From contig CAZCBJ010000086.1 of the NCBI GenBank assembly GCA_964496705.1, positions 1-14,958 of the forward strand: a stretch of DNA of 14,958 bases, written 5' to 3'. Position numbers and translations under genes: made by a program. Positions 1 through 7,858 of the stretch are shown piece after piece. This DNA comes from CAZCBJ01 sp964496705 (lineage in GTDB: Bacteria > Chloroflexota > Anaerolineae > Anaerolineales > Anaerolineaceae). Within the stretch, counting starts at the first letter, position 1. The number at the start of each line of letters is the position of its first letter. The notes under the pieces were generated by a model that saw nothing but the letters and a program-made list of their open reading frames with translations, searched no databases and was not told where the DNA came from.

Positions 1-1465
1 GGAGCAATCCCAAAAACAGGTTTGAGGGTGGAATGACATAGCGTGAAGTGTTTTGTTTCGGTGTCAGATTAAGCAAATTTTCTTGTTCTGCCGACCAGTC
101 AATTGCGTTCACAACCAAATCGGCATTGCCCAGTGTTTGGATCTGTGCGTTTGTCGAAAACAATGAAGAGCCAAAGACAACCACCCGCCCCTTCGTGTCA
201 TAATCATCCGCAGCCACTGCCAAAGGTACTGGTCCAAGGATATCTGAATTTGCGTCTGCAGCGATCCTTTGTTCTTCAATACTGGAGATGTCTGACTCAG
301 CCCAGGCTGATTGCGCAGTTTTTGCAAGTATTACAGGATTTACTGAGGACGGCGGAGTAACTACGTTTACACTTCGTGCCAATGGAAAAACGGCAGCCAT
401 TGTTTGTTTTACCCCAAAGGTGATTGGGTGGTTGCCATATTCATTTACGATAGTAACTGTTACCGGGTTGATATTTGGATCAATCACCAAATCGTTTCCC
501 AGGTCAATCCCCCAACCCTGCTGAAGGTACTGGTCAAATCCAAGCTGTGGATCAACTCCTTTGTATAGGAAAGGCGACCCACCAAAATAGACCAGACCTC
601 CTCCGGCTGCCAAGTAGTCTTTTATTAATGTAATTTCCTGTTCGTAGAGGCTCGATTTTGGCTCAACGATGATAATGGCCAAAGCATCATCTGGAATGGT
701 TGGAGATGAGATGAGGTTGAGGTTTTTGACCGTGTAGTTTTTATTCACCAATAACTGTTTGAATGTGCCGAGTGAGTCGTCGCCAGAACCTTCGATATCA
801 TTCTCTCCATGACCTTGCAAGAAATATACAGTGCGTTCTTCTGGGTTGGAAAGGCGAATGATGGTGGAAGTTAAATCTTGTTCTGTTGGATATGAAATTT
901 GTTCTGTGCGTTCGCCCATTTCCAGAACGATGGTACCGTCGCGGGTGATATTGTACTTCGTTGCTTCGGTTACTTCCTTGATGGGATCAATAAATTTGTA
1001 ATCAAATTTTCCCTTGCTGTTATATTTGAAGCTGTCCAGCAGTTTTGTGGCGGAATCGGCTGGGTTTTGGCTTGAAAAGAATGCTTTTGCGAGAACGGGT
1101 TGGCTTAATGACTGCAAGGTGTTTATTGTTTCTGGAGCAAGGGTGTGTTCCTTGTCTTCGGTCAGATCCCATCGTTGGGGATTTTTGAACGCCAGGTAGT
1201 TAACAACGACCAATATCCCGATGAAAGCAATGGCAAGCACCAGGGCGTTGCTTCCATATTTGGCTTGCCGTCCCGTAATCATTTCCCGTACACGGACCGG
1301 GTCAAGGATTATGAATACCGCAAGGCCGAAGACCGCCAAACCCAAACTGACTTGCACATAAGTAGAGAAGGCTTTTTGAACGATATAAATACTGCCAGCA
1401 GCTAGCAACGCTATCAGGGAGAGATATAAGCCCAGGGGGGCTAAACGACGCCAATTACCTTTCAT
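1..1465 (-). CDS. GldG-type ABC transporter auxiliary protein (partial, C-terminus outside window)
   Basis: The minus strand reads open from an ATG at 1465 to the window edge, giving 488 visible residues and no stop. The start overlaps the stop of the upstream permease by one base (TAATG), which supports translational coupling. Three hydrophobic helices lie at about residues 9-29, 37-54 and 73-92. They are followed by RWDLTEDKEHTLAPET (98-113), the hallmark of the GldG / ABC_transp_aux family. A soluble extracytoplasmic part follows, with YFLQGHGE at 214-221 and YLAAGGGLVYFGG at 284-296, the latter typical of a flavodoxin-like GATase-type fold. A last transmembrane helix is expected beyond the edge. 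In Flavobacterium, GldG works with GldA and GldF in gliding. Outside Bacteroidetes the substrate of such exporters is unknown, so no gliding role is claimed. Confidence 0.85.
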   Translation of the reverse strand, partial: MKGNWRRLAPLGLYLSLIALLAAGSIYIVQKAFSTYVQVSLGLAVFGLAVFIILDPVRVREMITGRQAKYGSNALVLAIAFIGILVVVNYLAFKNPQRWDLTEDKEHTLAPETINTLQSLSQPVLAKAFFSSQNPADSATKLLDSFKYNSKGKFDYKFIDPIKEVTEATKYNITRDGTIVLEMGERTEQISYPTEQDLTSTIIRLSNPEERTVYFLQGHGENDIEGSGDDSLGTFKQLLVNKNYTVKNLNLISSPTIPDDALAIIIVEPKSSLYEQEITLIKDYLAAGGGLVYFGGSPFLYKGVDPQLGFDQYLQQGWGIDLGNDLVIDPNINPVTVTIVNEYGNHPITFGVKQTMAAVFPLARSVNVVTPPSSVNPVILAKTAQSAWAESDISSIEEQRIAADANSDILGPVPLAVAADDYDTKGRVVVFGSSLFSTNAQIQTLGNADLVVNAIDWSAEQENLLNLTPKQNTSRYVIPPSNLFLGLL

Positions 1466-2208
1466 TATCGCCACCTTCTGGTTTCGATTGAGGTTTTTCC
1501 TATCAGCAATGCGACAAGAATAACGCTGATGTAATACACGATATCTTTGAGTTCAATAACACCCTGGTAGAAGCTGTTATAAAAATGCTCACTAAGATCC
1601 AGATACTTTAACAATTCTCCGCCAGTGGCAGCCCCCATGGCCTGCACGGGGTAACTGAGCATCCAAAACAATAATAAAATACCAAGCGTAGCGAAGAAGG
1701 AGGCAATCGGATTGTTAAATAAGGATGAAATCGCAACGCCGATGGCAATATAACAGGAGACGAGAAGTATCAGTCCTAGGTAGCCAGAAACCAAAAGTCC
1801 CTGATCAATACCAGGTTTGACAATTTGGTTAAGAGCAACTGGATAGATCCAGGTTACAGCGATGATCGTCAGGACGAACAAGACACCCCCAAGCCATTTT
1901 CCGGTAATTAGCTCCCAGTCGCGAAGTGGTGCAGTTAATAACAACTCAAGGGTGCCGGATTTTGATTCATCAGCAATCGAGCGCATGGTTATTGCGGGGG
2001 TTGTGAAGAGAAAAATGGTTACCATCGGCCCGATGATGATTTGAATTCCGGGAGCATAATTACTATAAGCGCCAGAAACTGCGGCAAGTATGTTGGCATA
2101 GAAGATTACGCCCAGAATAATCAGTATCATGAAGAAGACAGCATATGCGATAGGGCTGATGAAGTAATGTTTATACTCTTTAGCGGCTATCGTCCAGATA
2201 TTTCGCAT
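1465..2208 (-). CDS. ABC-2 type permease, GldF/NosY-like
   Basis: This 247-residue integral membrane protein has about six predicted helices (near 18-40, 57-75, 107-126, 139-160, 168-189 and 223-239). The segment between helices 2 and 3, with PAITMRSIADE (71-81) and then SGTLELLLTAPL (84-95), is the characteristic cytoplasmic coupling region of ABC-2 permeases of the GldF/NosY kind. The length matches GldF (about 240). The ATG at 2208 lies two bases after the ATPase stop and is preceded by GGAGGA inside the end of the ATPase gene, so the three genes form one transcript. It should form the transport channel with the ATPase at 2211-3179 and the auxiliary protein at 1-1465. The substrate cannot be told from sequence. 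Confidence 0.9.
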   Translation of the reverse strand: MRNIWTIAAKEYKHYFISPIAYAVFFMILIILGVIFYANILAAVSGAYSNYAPGIQIIIGPMVTIFLFTTPAITMRSIADESKSGTLELLLTAPLRDWELITGKWLGGVLFVLTIIAVTWIYPVALNQIVKPGIDQGLLVSGYLGLILLVSCYIAIGVAISSLFNNPIASFFATLGILLLFWMLSYPVQAMGAATGGELLKYLDLSEHFYNSFYQGVIELKDIVYYISVILVALLIGKTSIETRRWR

Positions 2209-2210
2209 AA

Positions 2211-3179
2211 TTATTTTTCCTCCATGAATTCTATTGTTTCTGTTTCCTTGTTTTCATCACCAGTCGGTTCATCCCTTGTTAATTGTAGGAATATTTCCTC
2301 GAGGCTCATAGTAGTCGCTTGCATTTCCAGTAGATCGAACCCGCTTTGAATCAACTGCCTGGCGACTGTGGGGCGGGCATCATCGCCAGGTGAAACCTCA
2401 AATTCTAATGAATCGTCGGACCTGGGATAAACATTGATTACCCCCGGGATTGAAGCGACCAGGGGAAAGGCAGCTTCAATATCGCCACGCACCTTAATGG
2501 ATACCCTTTGCGCGCCGGTCAATCTTACCTGTAACCCCTCGGTGGTGTCTTCTGCAACCAGAGATCCTTTATTTATGATCAAAACCCTGTCGCATACTTG
2601 CTGAGCTTCGGGCAAGATGTGGGTGGAGAGCAAAACTGTATGCTCTTTACCAATATCACGGATCATATTCCGCACTTCGATGATTTGCACCGGATCAAGA
2701 CCGATGGTAGGTTCATCTAGGATCAGGACTTTTGGGCGATGCAAAAGAGCCTGGGCTAGGCCAATTCTCTGGCGCATGCCTTTGGATAAATTACCGATGT
2801 ATCCTTTTGCCCGATCCTCGAGATGGACGAGCTCCAACACCTCAAAGACTCTATCATCACCATTGTCAATATGGCGGAGATCAGCCATGAATTTGAGGTA
2901 TTCGGCAACAGTCATTTCATTGTAAAGCGGTACGGTTTCTGGCATGTACCCGACTATTTTTCTCACTTCGAGAGATTGTTCTATTACATCAAATCCTCCA
3001 ACTTCAGCTTTACCATAGGAAGGGGGCATGTAACCGGTCAGAATACGCATGGTGGTTGTTTTCCCAGCTCCATTTGGCCCGAGAAAACCTACAATTTCAC
3101 CTTGATTGATGGTAAAAGTAAGATTGTTAATAGCCCGACGTACGCCATAGTCCTTGGTAAGGCCAGAAACCTTAATCAT
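2211..3179 (-). CDS. ABC transporter ATPase, GldA-type
   Basis: The protein is a 322-residue nucleotide-binding subunit. Counted from the chosen start it has a Walker A GPNGAGKTT (34-42), the GldA-style YMPETVPLY in place of a Q-loop glutamine (79-87), signature LSKGMRQ (131-137), Walker B VLILDEP (151-157) and the H-loop histidine at 187. A C-terminal extension of about 100 residues ends in an acidic tail. The start at 3179 (MIKVSGLTK) is preferred over an ATG eight codons upstream because GAGGAG sits six bases before it; the longer start would place that site inside the gene. It is the first gene of the three-gene exporter operon and is driven by the promoter at 3271-3300. It powers the GldF-type permease by ATP hydrolysis at the inner face of the membrane. 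Confidence 0.93.
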   Translation of the reverse strand: MIKVSGLTKDYGVRRAINNLTFTINQGEIVGFLGPNGAGKTTTMRILTGYMPPSYGKAEVGGFDVIEQSLEVRKIVGYMPETVPLYNEMTVAEYLKFMADLRHIDNGDDRVFEVLELVHLEDRAKGYIGNLSKGMRQRIGLAQALLHRPKVLILDEPTIGLDPVQIIEVRNMIRDIGKEHTVLLSTHILPEAQQVCDRVLIINKGSLVAEDTTEGLQVRLTGAQRVSIKVRGDIEAAFPLVASIPGVINVYPRSDDSLEFEVSPGDDARPTVARQLIQSGFDLLEMQATTMSLEEIFLQLTRDEPTGDENKETETIEFMEEK

Positions 3180-3185
3180 ACACAA

Positions 3186-3191
3186 CTCCTC
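3186..3191 (-). promoter_or_regulatory. Ribosome binding site deciding the ATPase start
   Basis: GAGGAG on the minus strand lies six bases before the ATG at 3179. The alternative ATG at 3203 would place this site inside the coding region and has no comparable site of its own. Confidence 0.75.
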
Positions 3192-3270
3192 GCTTGGCAT
3201 CATTTAACCTAACGAGCGCAAATTACTGCGCCCGCGTAAAAAGATCAAAAACAAATTTAGGACGCATAAC

Positions 3271-3300
3271 ACTATACAACAATGGGAGGGGCAAAGTCAA
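3271..3300 (-). promoter_or_regulatory. Sigma70-type promoter for the ABC exporter operon
   Basis: On the minus strand, TTGACT (-35, 3295-3300) and TATAGT (-10, 3271-3276) are separated by 18 bases, each matching consensus at five of six positions. Transcription should start near 3264, leaving a leader of about 85 bases. That leader contains a short GCGCA/TGCGC hairpin (3216-3231) of unknown meaning. Confidence 0.65.
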
Positions 3301-3333
3301 TAAGTTTCACGGTTTTCTAATCGAATCCTAATC

Positions 3334-3362
3334 TTCTAGTTTTTGTGACAATAAGGTACAAT
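3334..3362 (+). promoter_or_regulatory. Possible promoter for the pyrophosphatase gene
   Basis: TACAAT (3357-3362) is a good -10 box. The best -35 at a 17-base distance is TTCTAG (3334-3339), which matches poorly. The leader would be about 47 bases. This is a weak call from pattern only. Confidence 0.35.
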
Positions 3363-3415
3363 AGGCAGGTTTGTGCTTTAACATAAATTTCATTACTTCT
3401 TTTCTGGAGGAAAAT

Positions 3416-5725
3416 ATGGATGGTATAAATCTGTTAGGGATGGCGCGTCATGGCTTGAATGCTTTTGAGCAATATGCCATTATGGGTGTGTTGGCCACTG
3501 CATTCATCAGCCTGATCTATGCCTGGCTTCTAAGAGGTAATGTCCTCAAAAAAGATATGGGCGACCAAAAGATGCAAGAAGTGTGGAATGCTATCAGAAC
3601 AGGTGCAGACTCCTATCTGTCTCGGCAGTTGAAGACCATTTTACCAGCCATCGGCTTGTTGACAGTTGCGCTATTCTTGAGCGTTTATGTGGTGCCTCCA
3701 AGTCGAGAAGCAACGCATGAATTCCCGGTTAATACAACCATCATCATCGCAATTGGCCGAACGGTTGCGTTCATTCTGGGCGCAAGTTTTTCATTAATCG
3801 TAGGTCAACTTGGAATGCGAATGGCCATACAAGCGAATGTCAGGGCTGCGTCTGCGTCGAGGAGAGGGTTTAACGAATCTTTATCGATTGCTTATTATGC
3901 AGGCACAGTAACTGGCATGCTGACCGATGGTCTGGGCCTCTTGGGTGGGACGGTAATCTTTATTGTGTTTGGTACTGCCGCCCCAGACGCTTTATTGGGC
4001 TTTGGTTTCGGTGGGACGCTGTTGGCTCTTTTCATGCGGGTCGGTGGTGGTATCTATACCAAGGCTGCGGATGTTGGTGCCGACTTGGTGGGGAAAGTGG
4101 AAAAAGATGTCCCGGAAGATGATCCCCGCAATGCAGCGGTGGTGGCCGACTTGGTCGGCGACAATGTGGGCGACTGCGCCGGCATGGCGGCAGATATTTT
4201 TGAAAGTTACGAGGTTACCATCGTCTCAGCCTTGATTCTTGGCTTGACTCTGGCTGCGATAGAACCGAATGAGGGGATGAAATTACGCTGGATCGTATAT
4301 CCATTGATCATACGCGGTATTGGGGTGATCAGCTCAATTCTTGGAACATTCGCGGTGCCGATCTGGGAAAAATTTCCGATCAAATTCCTGCGCGCCCATG
4401 ATGCCGAAGAAGCCATGTTCCGCTCCTATGAAGTGTCCAGTTTAAACACCATTATATGGTCATTTGTTGTGGCTTTGGTGTATGCCAAAGACTGGCGGCT
4501 TGCGGCTTTGACGACCATTGGTGTTGGATTAGCTGTTGCTTTCAATCCTTTGACCTCCTATTTCACTTCCACCAGACGATCTCCAGTCAAAGAAATCGTC
4601 AAATCTACGGATACTGGTCCTGCCACGACTATCTTATCTGGCCTTTCGGTTGGCATGGAATCTAGTGTCTGGGCTTTACTCGTCATTTGTGTATCTTTTA
4701 TCTTCGCGCTGCTTCTATACAACCAAGATGGTCCCATTTATGTTTTATATGCGGTTGCCTTGATTGGTATTGGTATGCTCAGCCATACCGGAAACAATGT
4801 CGCGATGGACTCCTATGGGCCCATCTCAGATAATGCGAACGGAATTGCAGAAATGGCTTGGCAGGACAAAGACGATGCTGTTACCAATAATGCACGTCAA
4901 ATCATGGCCGATTTGGATGCTGTTGGCAACACGACCAAAGCTATAACCAAAGGCATTGCCATCGCATCGGCTGTAATCGCTGCAGTCAGTCTTTTTGCCT
5001 CGTACATCACCGATGTGGGTAGGGTTCAGGCACAGTTGGGTGTGGCAGTTATTGACGCGATTCGCGTCTCGGACACAAAGGTGTTTGTGGGTTTCCTGAT
5101 TGGTGGAGCATTGCCGTGGCTTTTTAGTTCCTTATCCATTAAAGCCGTTTCACGTGCTGCGAGCCAGGTTGTGGAAGAGGTGCGTAAGCAATTCCGTCGT
5201 CCGGGCATCATGGAGGGGACGGTTATCCCTGATTATTCACAGGTGGTTGGAATCTCCACGCGCTCTGCACAGAAAGAGCTTATTCCGTTGGCTGCCATCG
5301 CAGTACTAACACCGCTTCTGGTTGGCATGGTTTTACAAGTGGAGGCGTTGGGTGGCTTTTTGGCCGGTGTTATTCTGAGCGGGCAACTTTTAGCTGTTTT
5401 CATGGCGAATGCAGGTGGCGCATGGGATAACGCCAAGAAGTCGATCGAAGATGAGCCGCGAAATGTTGCTGAAAATACCGGAAAGGGTTCTGAACGCCAC
5501 AAAGCAGGCGTGGTGGGTGACACTGTGGGAGATCCCTTGAAAGACACGGCTGGTCCGGCTTTGAATCCAATGATCAAGGTTGTCAACCTGGTTAGCTTGC
5601 TGGCTGCACCGGTCATTGTAAAGTATAGCGAGCTTGGGGTTGTCGGTTGGATAGCTGTGATTATTATGCTCGGAGTTGTGATCTGGTCAATCCATCAAAG
5701 CCAGAAACCTGTCGGCAAGATATAG
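3416..5725 (+). CDS. hppA: K+-independent H+-translocating membrane pyrophosphatase
   Basis: This 769-residue polytopic membrane protein hydrolyses cytoplasmic pyrophosphate and pumps protons out. Signature blocks are all present: DVGADLVGKVE (219-229), DDPRN (235-239), DNVGDCAGM (249-257), GGAWDNAKK (667-675) and GDTVGDPLKD (701-710), which supply the Asp/Lys residues that bind magnesium pyrophosphate. GNTTKAITKG (504-513) has Lys508 and Thr511, the pair that marks the K+-independent, proton-pumping subfamily; K+-dependent enzymes have Ala and Gly there. The protein is longer than many bacterial homologues (about 660-720) and near plant length. The ATG at 3416 is chosen because GGAGG lies five bases upstream; an in-frame ATG at 3371 has no ribosome site. 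It appears monocistronic and ends at a strong hairpin terminator. Confidence 0.96.
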   Translation: MDGINLLGMARHGLNAFEQYAIMGVLATAFISLIYAWLLRGNVLKKDMGDQKMQEVWNAIRTGADSYLSRQLKTILPAIGLLTVALFLSVYVVPPSREATHEFPVNTTIIIAIGRTVAFILGASFSLIVGQLGMRMAIQANVRAASASRRGFNESLSIAYYAGTVTGMLTDGLGLLGGTVIFIVFGTAAPDALLGFGFGGTLLALFMRVGGGIYTKAADVGADLVGKVEKDVPEDDPRNAAVVADLVGDNVGDCAGMAADIFESYEVTIVSALILGLTLAAIEPNEGMKLRWIVYPLIIRGIGVISSILGTFAVPIWEKFPIKFLRAHDAEEAMFRSYEVSSLNTIIWSFVVALVYAKDWRLAALTTIGVGLAVAFNPLTSYFTSTRRSPVKEIVKSTDTGPATTILSGLSVGMESSVWALLVICVSFIFALLLYNQDGPIYVLYAVALIGIGMLSHTGNNVAMDSYGPISDNANGIAEMAWQDKDDAVTNNARQIMADLDAVGNTTKAITKGIAIASAVIAAVSLFASYITDVGRVQAQLGVAVIDAIRVSDTKVFVGFLIGGALPWLFSSLSIKAVSRAASQVVEEVRKQFRRPGIMEGTVIPDYSQVVGISTRSAQKELIPLAAIAVLTPLLVGMVLQVEALGGFLAGVILSGQLLAVFMANAGGAWDNAKKSIEDEPRNVAENTGKGSERHKAGVVGDTVGDPLKDTAGPALNPMIKVVNLVSLLAAPVIVKYSELGVVGWIAVIIMLGVVIWSIHQSQKPVGKI

Positions 5726-5740
5726 AATATTAAACTGAGT

Positions 5741-5783
5741 AAAATACAAGCTGGCGAGATTATGAATCGCCAGCTTGTGTTTT
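5741..5783. terminator. Bidirectional rho-independent terminator
   Basis: A perfect 12-base-pair stem (ACAAGCTGGCGA at 5746-5757 with TCGCCAGCTTGT at 5767-5778) has a 9-base loop. It is flanked by AAAA on the left (5741-5744) and TTTT on the right (5780-5783), so it can end transcripts from both directions. It separates convergent hppA and the pseudouridine synthase gene. The stop codon of the synthase lies in the loop region and its last codons form one arm of the stem. Confidence 0.85.
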
Positions 5784-6446
5784 AAGGGCTATTAAGCAAC
5801 TCGCCATGTCCTGCGGGTATCCAGCCTTGAGGGTCATTTGTTCCCCTTTGTCCGGGTGATTGAACTCGATCACACTGGCATGCAGCGCAAGACGTGAAAT
5901 GAGAATTTGGTCCACATCATCATGGCATTTTCTTCGCCCGTAAAGGCAATCGTTCAGAATCGGGTATCCGATTGATGATAAATGTGCTCGTATCTGGTGT
6001 GTATAGCCTGTTCTTGGACTGATACACAACAGTGCCGACCTTGAAAACACTTCCATCACCTTTACATGAGTTACGGCGGGCTTACCGCCTGAATGAGCGA
6101 CTACAGTTCTATGACTGCGGTCACCATTGATTTTTAATGGGGAGTTAATTGTGATGGATGTCCATGTCGGTGTTCCAGCCACTATGGCATGATAGGTTTT
6201 ATTCACAGACCGCATCCGAAATTGCTCATTCAATATTTTGTGACTGGATGAGTTTTTTGCGAAGAGAACGATACCGCTTGTTTCGCGATCTAATCGGTGA
6301 ACGATCCATATCTTTTGGTGGGTCTCTTGCAGGATTGCGGAAAGACATGGCAAGGTGGGATCGTACCCATCCTGAATCACTCTGAGACCAGGCGGTTTAT
6401 TGACAGCTAAAATGGATTCATCTTCATAAATGAATTCAAGCTGCAT
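5760..6446 (-). CDS. RluA-family pseudouridine synthase
   Basis: This is a 228-residue, single-domain RNA pseudouridine synthase without an S4 domain, close to the RluA length of about 220. The catalytic motif HRLDRETSG (50-58) holds the nucleophilic Asp53. Other family blocks are the N-terminal AVNKPPGL (14-21), the TGYTHQIRAH block (146-155, where most relatives have Arg instead of Tyr148) and RLALHA (185-190). It isomerises specific uridines in rRNA or tRNA; the exact target cannot be assigned. The start ATG at 6446 has only a weak AC-rich upstream region and lies 17 bases after the aldo/keto reductase stop, so the gene is probably the second in that operon. The 3' end is built into the terminator hairpin. 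Confidence 0.88.
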   Translation of the reverse strand: MQLEFIYEDESILAVNKPPGLRVIQDGYDPTLPCLSAILQETHQKIWIVHRLDRETSGIVLFAKNSSSHKILNEQFRMRSVNKTYHAIVAGTPTWTSITINSPLKINGDRSHRTVVAHSGGKPAVTHVKVMEVFSRSALLCISPRTGYTHQIRAHLSSIGYPILNDCLYGRRKCHDDVDQILISRLALHASVIEFNHPDKGEQMTLKAGYPQDMASCLIALKTQAGDS

Positions 6447-6463
6447 CTTGTTTGTTCAATGAT

Positions 6464-7435
6464 CTACCAGGCGTAAGCCCAGGGAGCCTCTCCGCCCGGA
6501 CCTGGCCAGATTTCATCGAGCTTTTTTAAGACATCATCGCTGAGAACAATATCCATGGCTCTGAGGCTGCCGGTGAGTTGATCGGTGGTGCGGGGACCAA
6601 TAATTGGGGCGGTGACAATTGGATTGCGCAATAACCAGGCAAGGGCGACATCTGCAGGTTTCTCGCCTATTTCTCTACACAGGTTCTCATACTTTTCCAG
6701 TTGAGGGTGTTTTTCTAAGGCTTCTTTTTGGACCCAATCGTCGGCGCGTCGGCCTTCCTTCACTTTTTCCAGAATACCACCGAGCAAGCCGCTAGCTAGA
6801 GGACTCCAGGGAATTAATCCCAATCCGTATTCGCGGCACGCAGGAATCACTTCCAGCTCAACCATACGGGCATTTAGATTGTAAAGACTTTGCTCTGACA
6901 CCAGACCATAAAAATGTCTGGCATTCGCGCTTTCTTGGGCCTGCGCAATATTCCAACCAGCAAAATTGCTGCTACCCACATAGATCACTTTTCCTTGCTG
7001 AACGAGAACCTCCATAGCCTGCCAAATTTCGTCCCATGGAGTGTCTTTATCTATATGGTGCATCTGATACAGGTCTATATGATCTGTTTTAAGCCTCCTT
7101 AAGCTCTCTTCGCACGCCTGCCGGATATGCAAGGCCGATAATTGGCTTTGATTCGGCCATTTACCCATCGTCCCATACACTTTGGTTGCAATTACCACCT
7201 TCTCGCGTCTTCCGCCGCCTTGCGAGAACCATCGCCCGATGATCTGTTCTGTGATTCCTTCACCTTCTCTCCAGCCATACACATTCGCTGTATCGAAGAA
7301 ATTGATGCCCAGCTCGAGGGATTGATCCATTATGGCGAAACTATCCGTTTCGTTTGTCTGGGGACCAAAATTCATGGTGCCAAGGCAAAGCCTGCTGACC
7401 AATAAACCGGTTCGACCAAGATGTGTGAATTTCAT
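6464..7435 (-). CDS. Aldo/keto reductase
   Basis: A 323-residue (beta/alpha)8 barrel oxidoreductase with the usual catalytic tetrad: Asp48 and Tyr53 in FFDTANVYG (46-54), Lys85 in IATKVYG (82-88) and His126 in LYQMHHID (122-129). The N-terminal FTHLGRTGLLVSRLCLGTMN and the C-terminal IIGPRTTDQL block, which binds the NADP adenosine phosphate, are typical of bacterial YghZ/Tas-like reductases. It reduces aldehydes or ketones with NADPH; the substrate is not known. Translation starts at 7435 behind AGGAGG (7441-7446). The gene has its own strong promoter (7452-7481), back to back with that of the LsrG-like/alcohol dehydrogenase unit, which suggests a shared carbonyl-handling role. The RluA-family gene follows 17 bases downstream. 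Confidence 0.9.
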   Translation of the reverse strand: MKFTHLGRTGLLVSRLCLGTMNFGPQTNETDSFAIMDQSLELGINFFDTANVYGWREGEGITEQIIGRWFSQGGGRREKVVIATKVYGTMGKWPNQSQLSALHIRQACEESLRRLKTDHIDLYQMHHIDKDTPWDEIWQAMEVLVQQGKVIYVGSSNFAGWNIAQAQESANARHFYGLVSEQSLYNLNARMVELEVIPACREYGLGLIPWSPLASGLLGGILEKVKEGRRADDWVQKEALEKHPQLEKYENLCREIGEKPADVALAWLLRNPIVTAPIIGPRTTDQLTGSLRAMDIVLSDDVLKKLDEIWPGPGGEAPWAYAW

Positions 7436-7451
7436 CGTTACCTCCTGACTG

Positions 7452-7481
7452 ATTGTATCGAAATAATCAATGGTTTGTCAA
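7452..7481 (-). promoter_or_regulatory. Sigma70-type promoter for the aldo/keto reductase
   Basis: On the minus strand, TTGACA (-35, 7476-7481) and TACAAT (-10, 7452-7457) have an 18-base spacer. The -35 is perfect and the -10 matches five of six. The expected start near 7446 falls on the AGGAGG ribosome site, so the leader would be about 11 bases. Confidence 0.75.
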
Positions 7482-7492
7482 ATATTGTGTTC

Positions 7493-7521
7493 TTGACATA
7501 GGATTCTTGCAGGGGTATATT
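7493..7521 (+). promoter_or_regulatory. Sigma70-type promoter for the LsrG-like/alcohol dehydrogenase unit
   Basis: TTGACA (-35, 7493-7498) and TATATT (-10, 7516-7521) are separated by the ideal 17 bases. The expected start is near 7528, just before GGAGG (7531-7535), so the leader is only about 13 bases. Its -35 box is an inverted copy of the opposing promoter's -35 box, 11 bases away. Confidence 0.78.
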
Positions 7522-7540
7522 TTTGTTAACGGAGGTTACC

Positions 7541-7858
7541 ATGCATATAGTTTACGTTTCCATCCAGGTTAAAAAAGAATATAGAATAGAGTTCGTTGAG
7601 GCCACTATTGAAAATGTGCGAAACAGCCTGCAAGAGGAAGGAGTAGTGCGGTTTGATTTCTTACAAAAAGCAGATGATGCTTGCTCTTTCGTTTTGTATG
7701 AGGTTTATCGATCACCTGATGACCAGAAACGTCATCGAGAAACCACTCATTACCAAATCTGGAGAGATCAAGTTCAAGATATGATGGCAGAGCCGCGAAG
7801 TGGTAAAAATTATGTGAATATTTTTCCGGAAGATTCCATGTGGAAGAAAAATGTTTGA
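7541..7858 (+). CDS. LsrG-like antibiotic biosynthesis monooxygenase (ABM) domain protein
   Basis: A 105-residue single-domain protein of the dimeric alpha/beta-barrel ABM superfamily. It resembles LsrG of the autoinducer-2 degradation pathway: an MHIVYVSIQVKKE start, EEGVVRFDFLQ (32-42), LYEVYRS (52-58), the HRETTHYQIW block (65-74) carrying conserved histidines, and a PRSGKNY tail. The LsrG length is about 96. LsrG acts on phosphorylated 3,5,6-trihydroxy-hexane-like AI-2 products; no other lsr gene is present here, so that role is not claimed. The ATG at 7541 is chosen over an upstream in-frame TTG at 7523 because GGAGG sits five bases before it. The gene overlaps the alcohol dehydrogenase by eight bases, which points to linked production and probably a shared substrate route. 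Confidence 0.82.
   Translation: MHIVYVSIQVKKEYRIEFVEATIENVRNSLQEEGVVRFDFLQKADDACSFVLYEVYRSPDDQKRHRETTHYQIWRDQVQDMMAEPRSGKNYVNIFPEDSMWKKNV

Noticed and set aside
103..1405. Several open frames of 60-100 codons on the plus strand at the left edge
   Set aside because: They lie antisense to the long GldG-type frame, which reads without a stop to the edge and has clear family motifs; the plus-strand frames show no domain and no ribosome site.
3216..3231. GCGCA/TGCGC hairpin in the leader of the ABC operon, as a riboswitch or operator
   Set aside because: Five base pairs with a six-base loop and no surrounding conserved structure are too little to call a regulatory element.
3371..3415. Upstream in-frame ATG for hppA adding 15 residues
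   Set aside because: There is no ribosome site before it, whereas the ATG at 3416 has GGAGG at five bases and gives a normal N-terminus.
5233..5616. 127-codon antisense frame inside the pyrophosphatase gene
   Set aside because: It is the reverse frame of highly conserved catalytic blocks; its composition reflects the sense codons and it has no recognisable domain.
7541..7858. Full AI-2 (lsr) degradation locus suggested by the LsrG-like protein
   Set aside because: No lsrK, lsrF, lsrR or lsrACDB gene is present in the window; the similarity is to the fold and family only.
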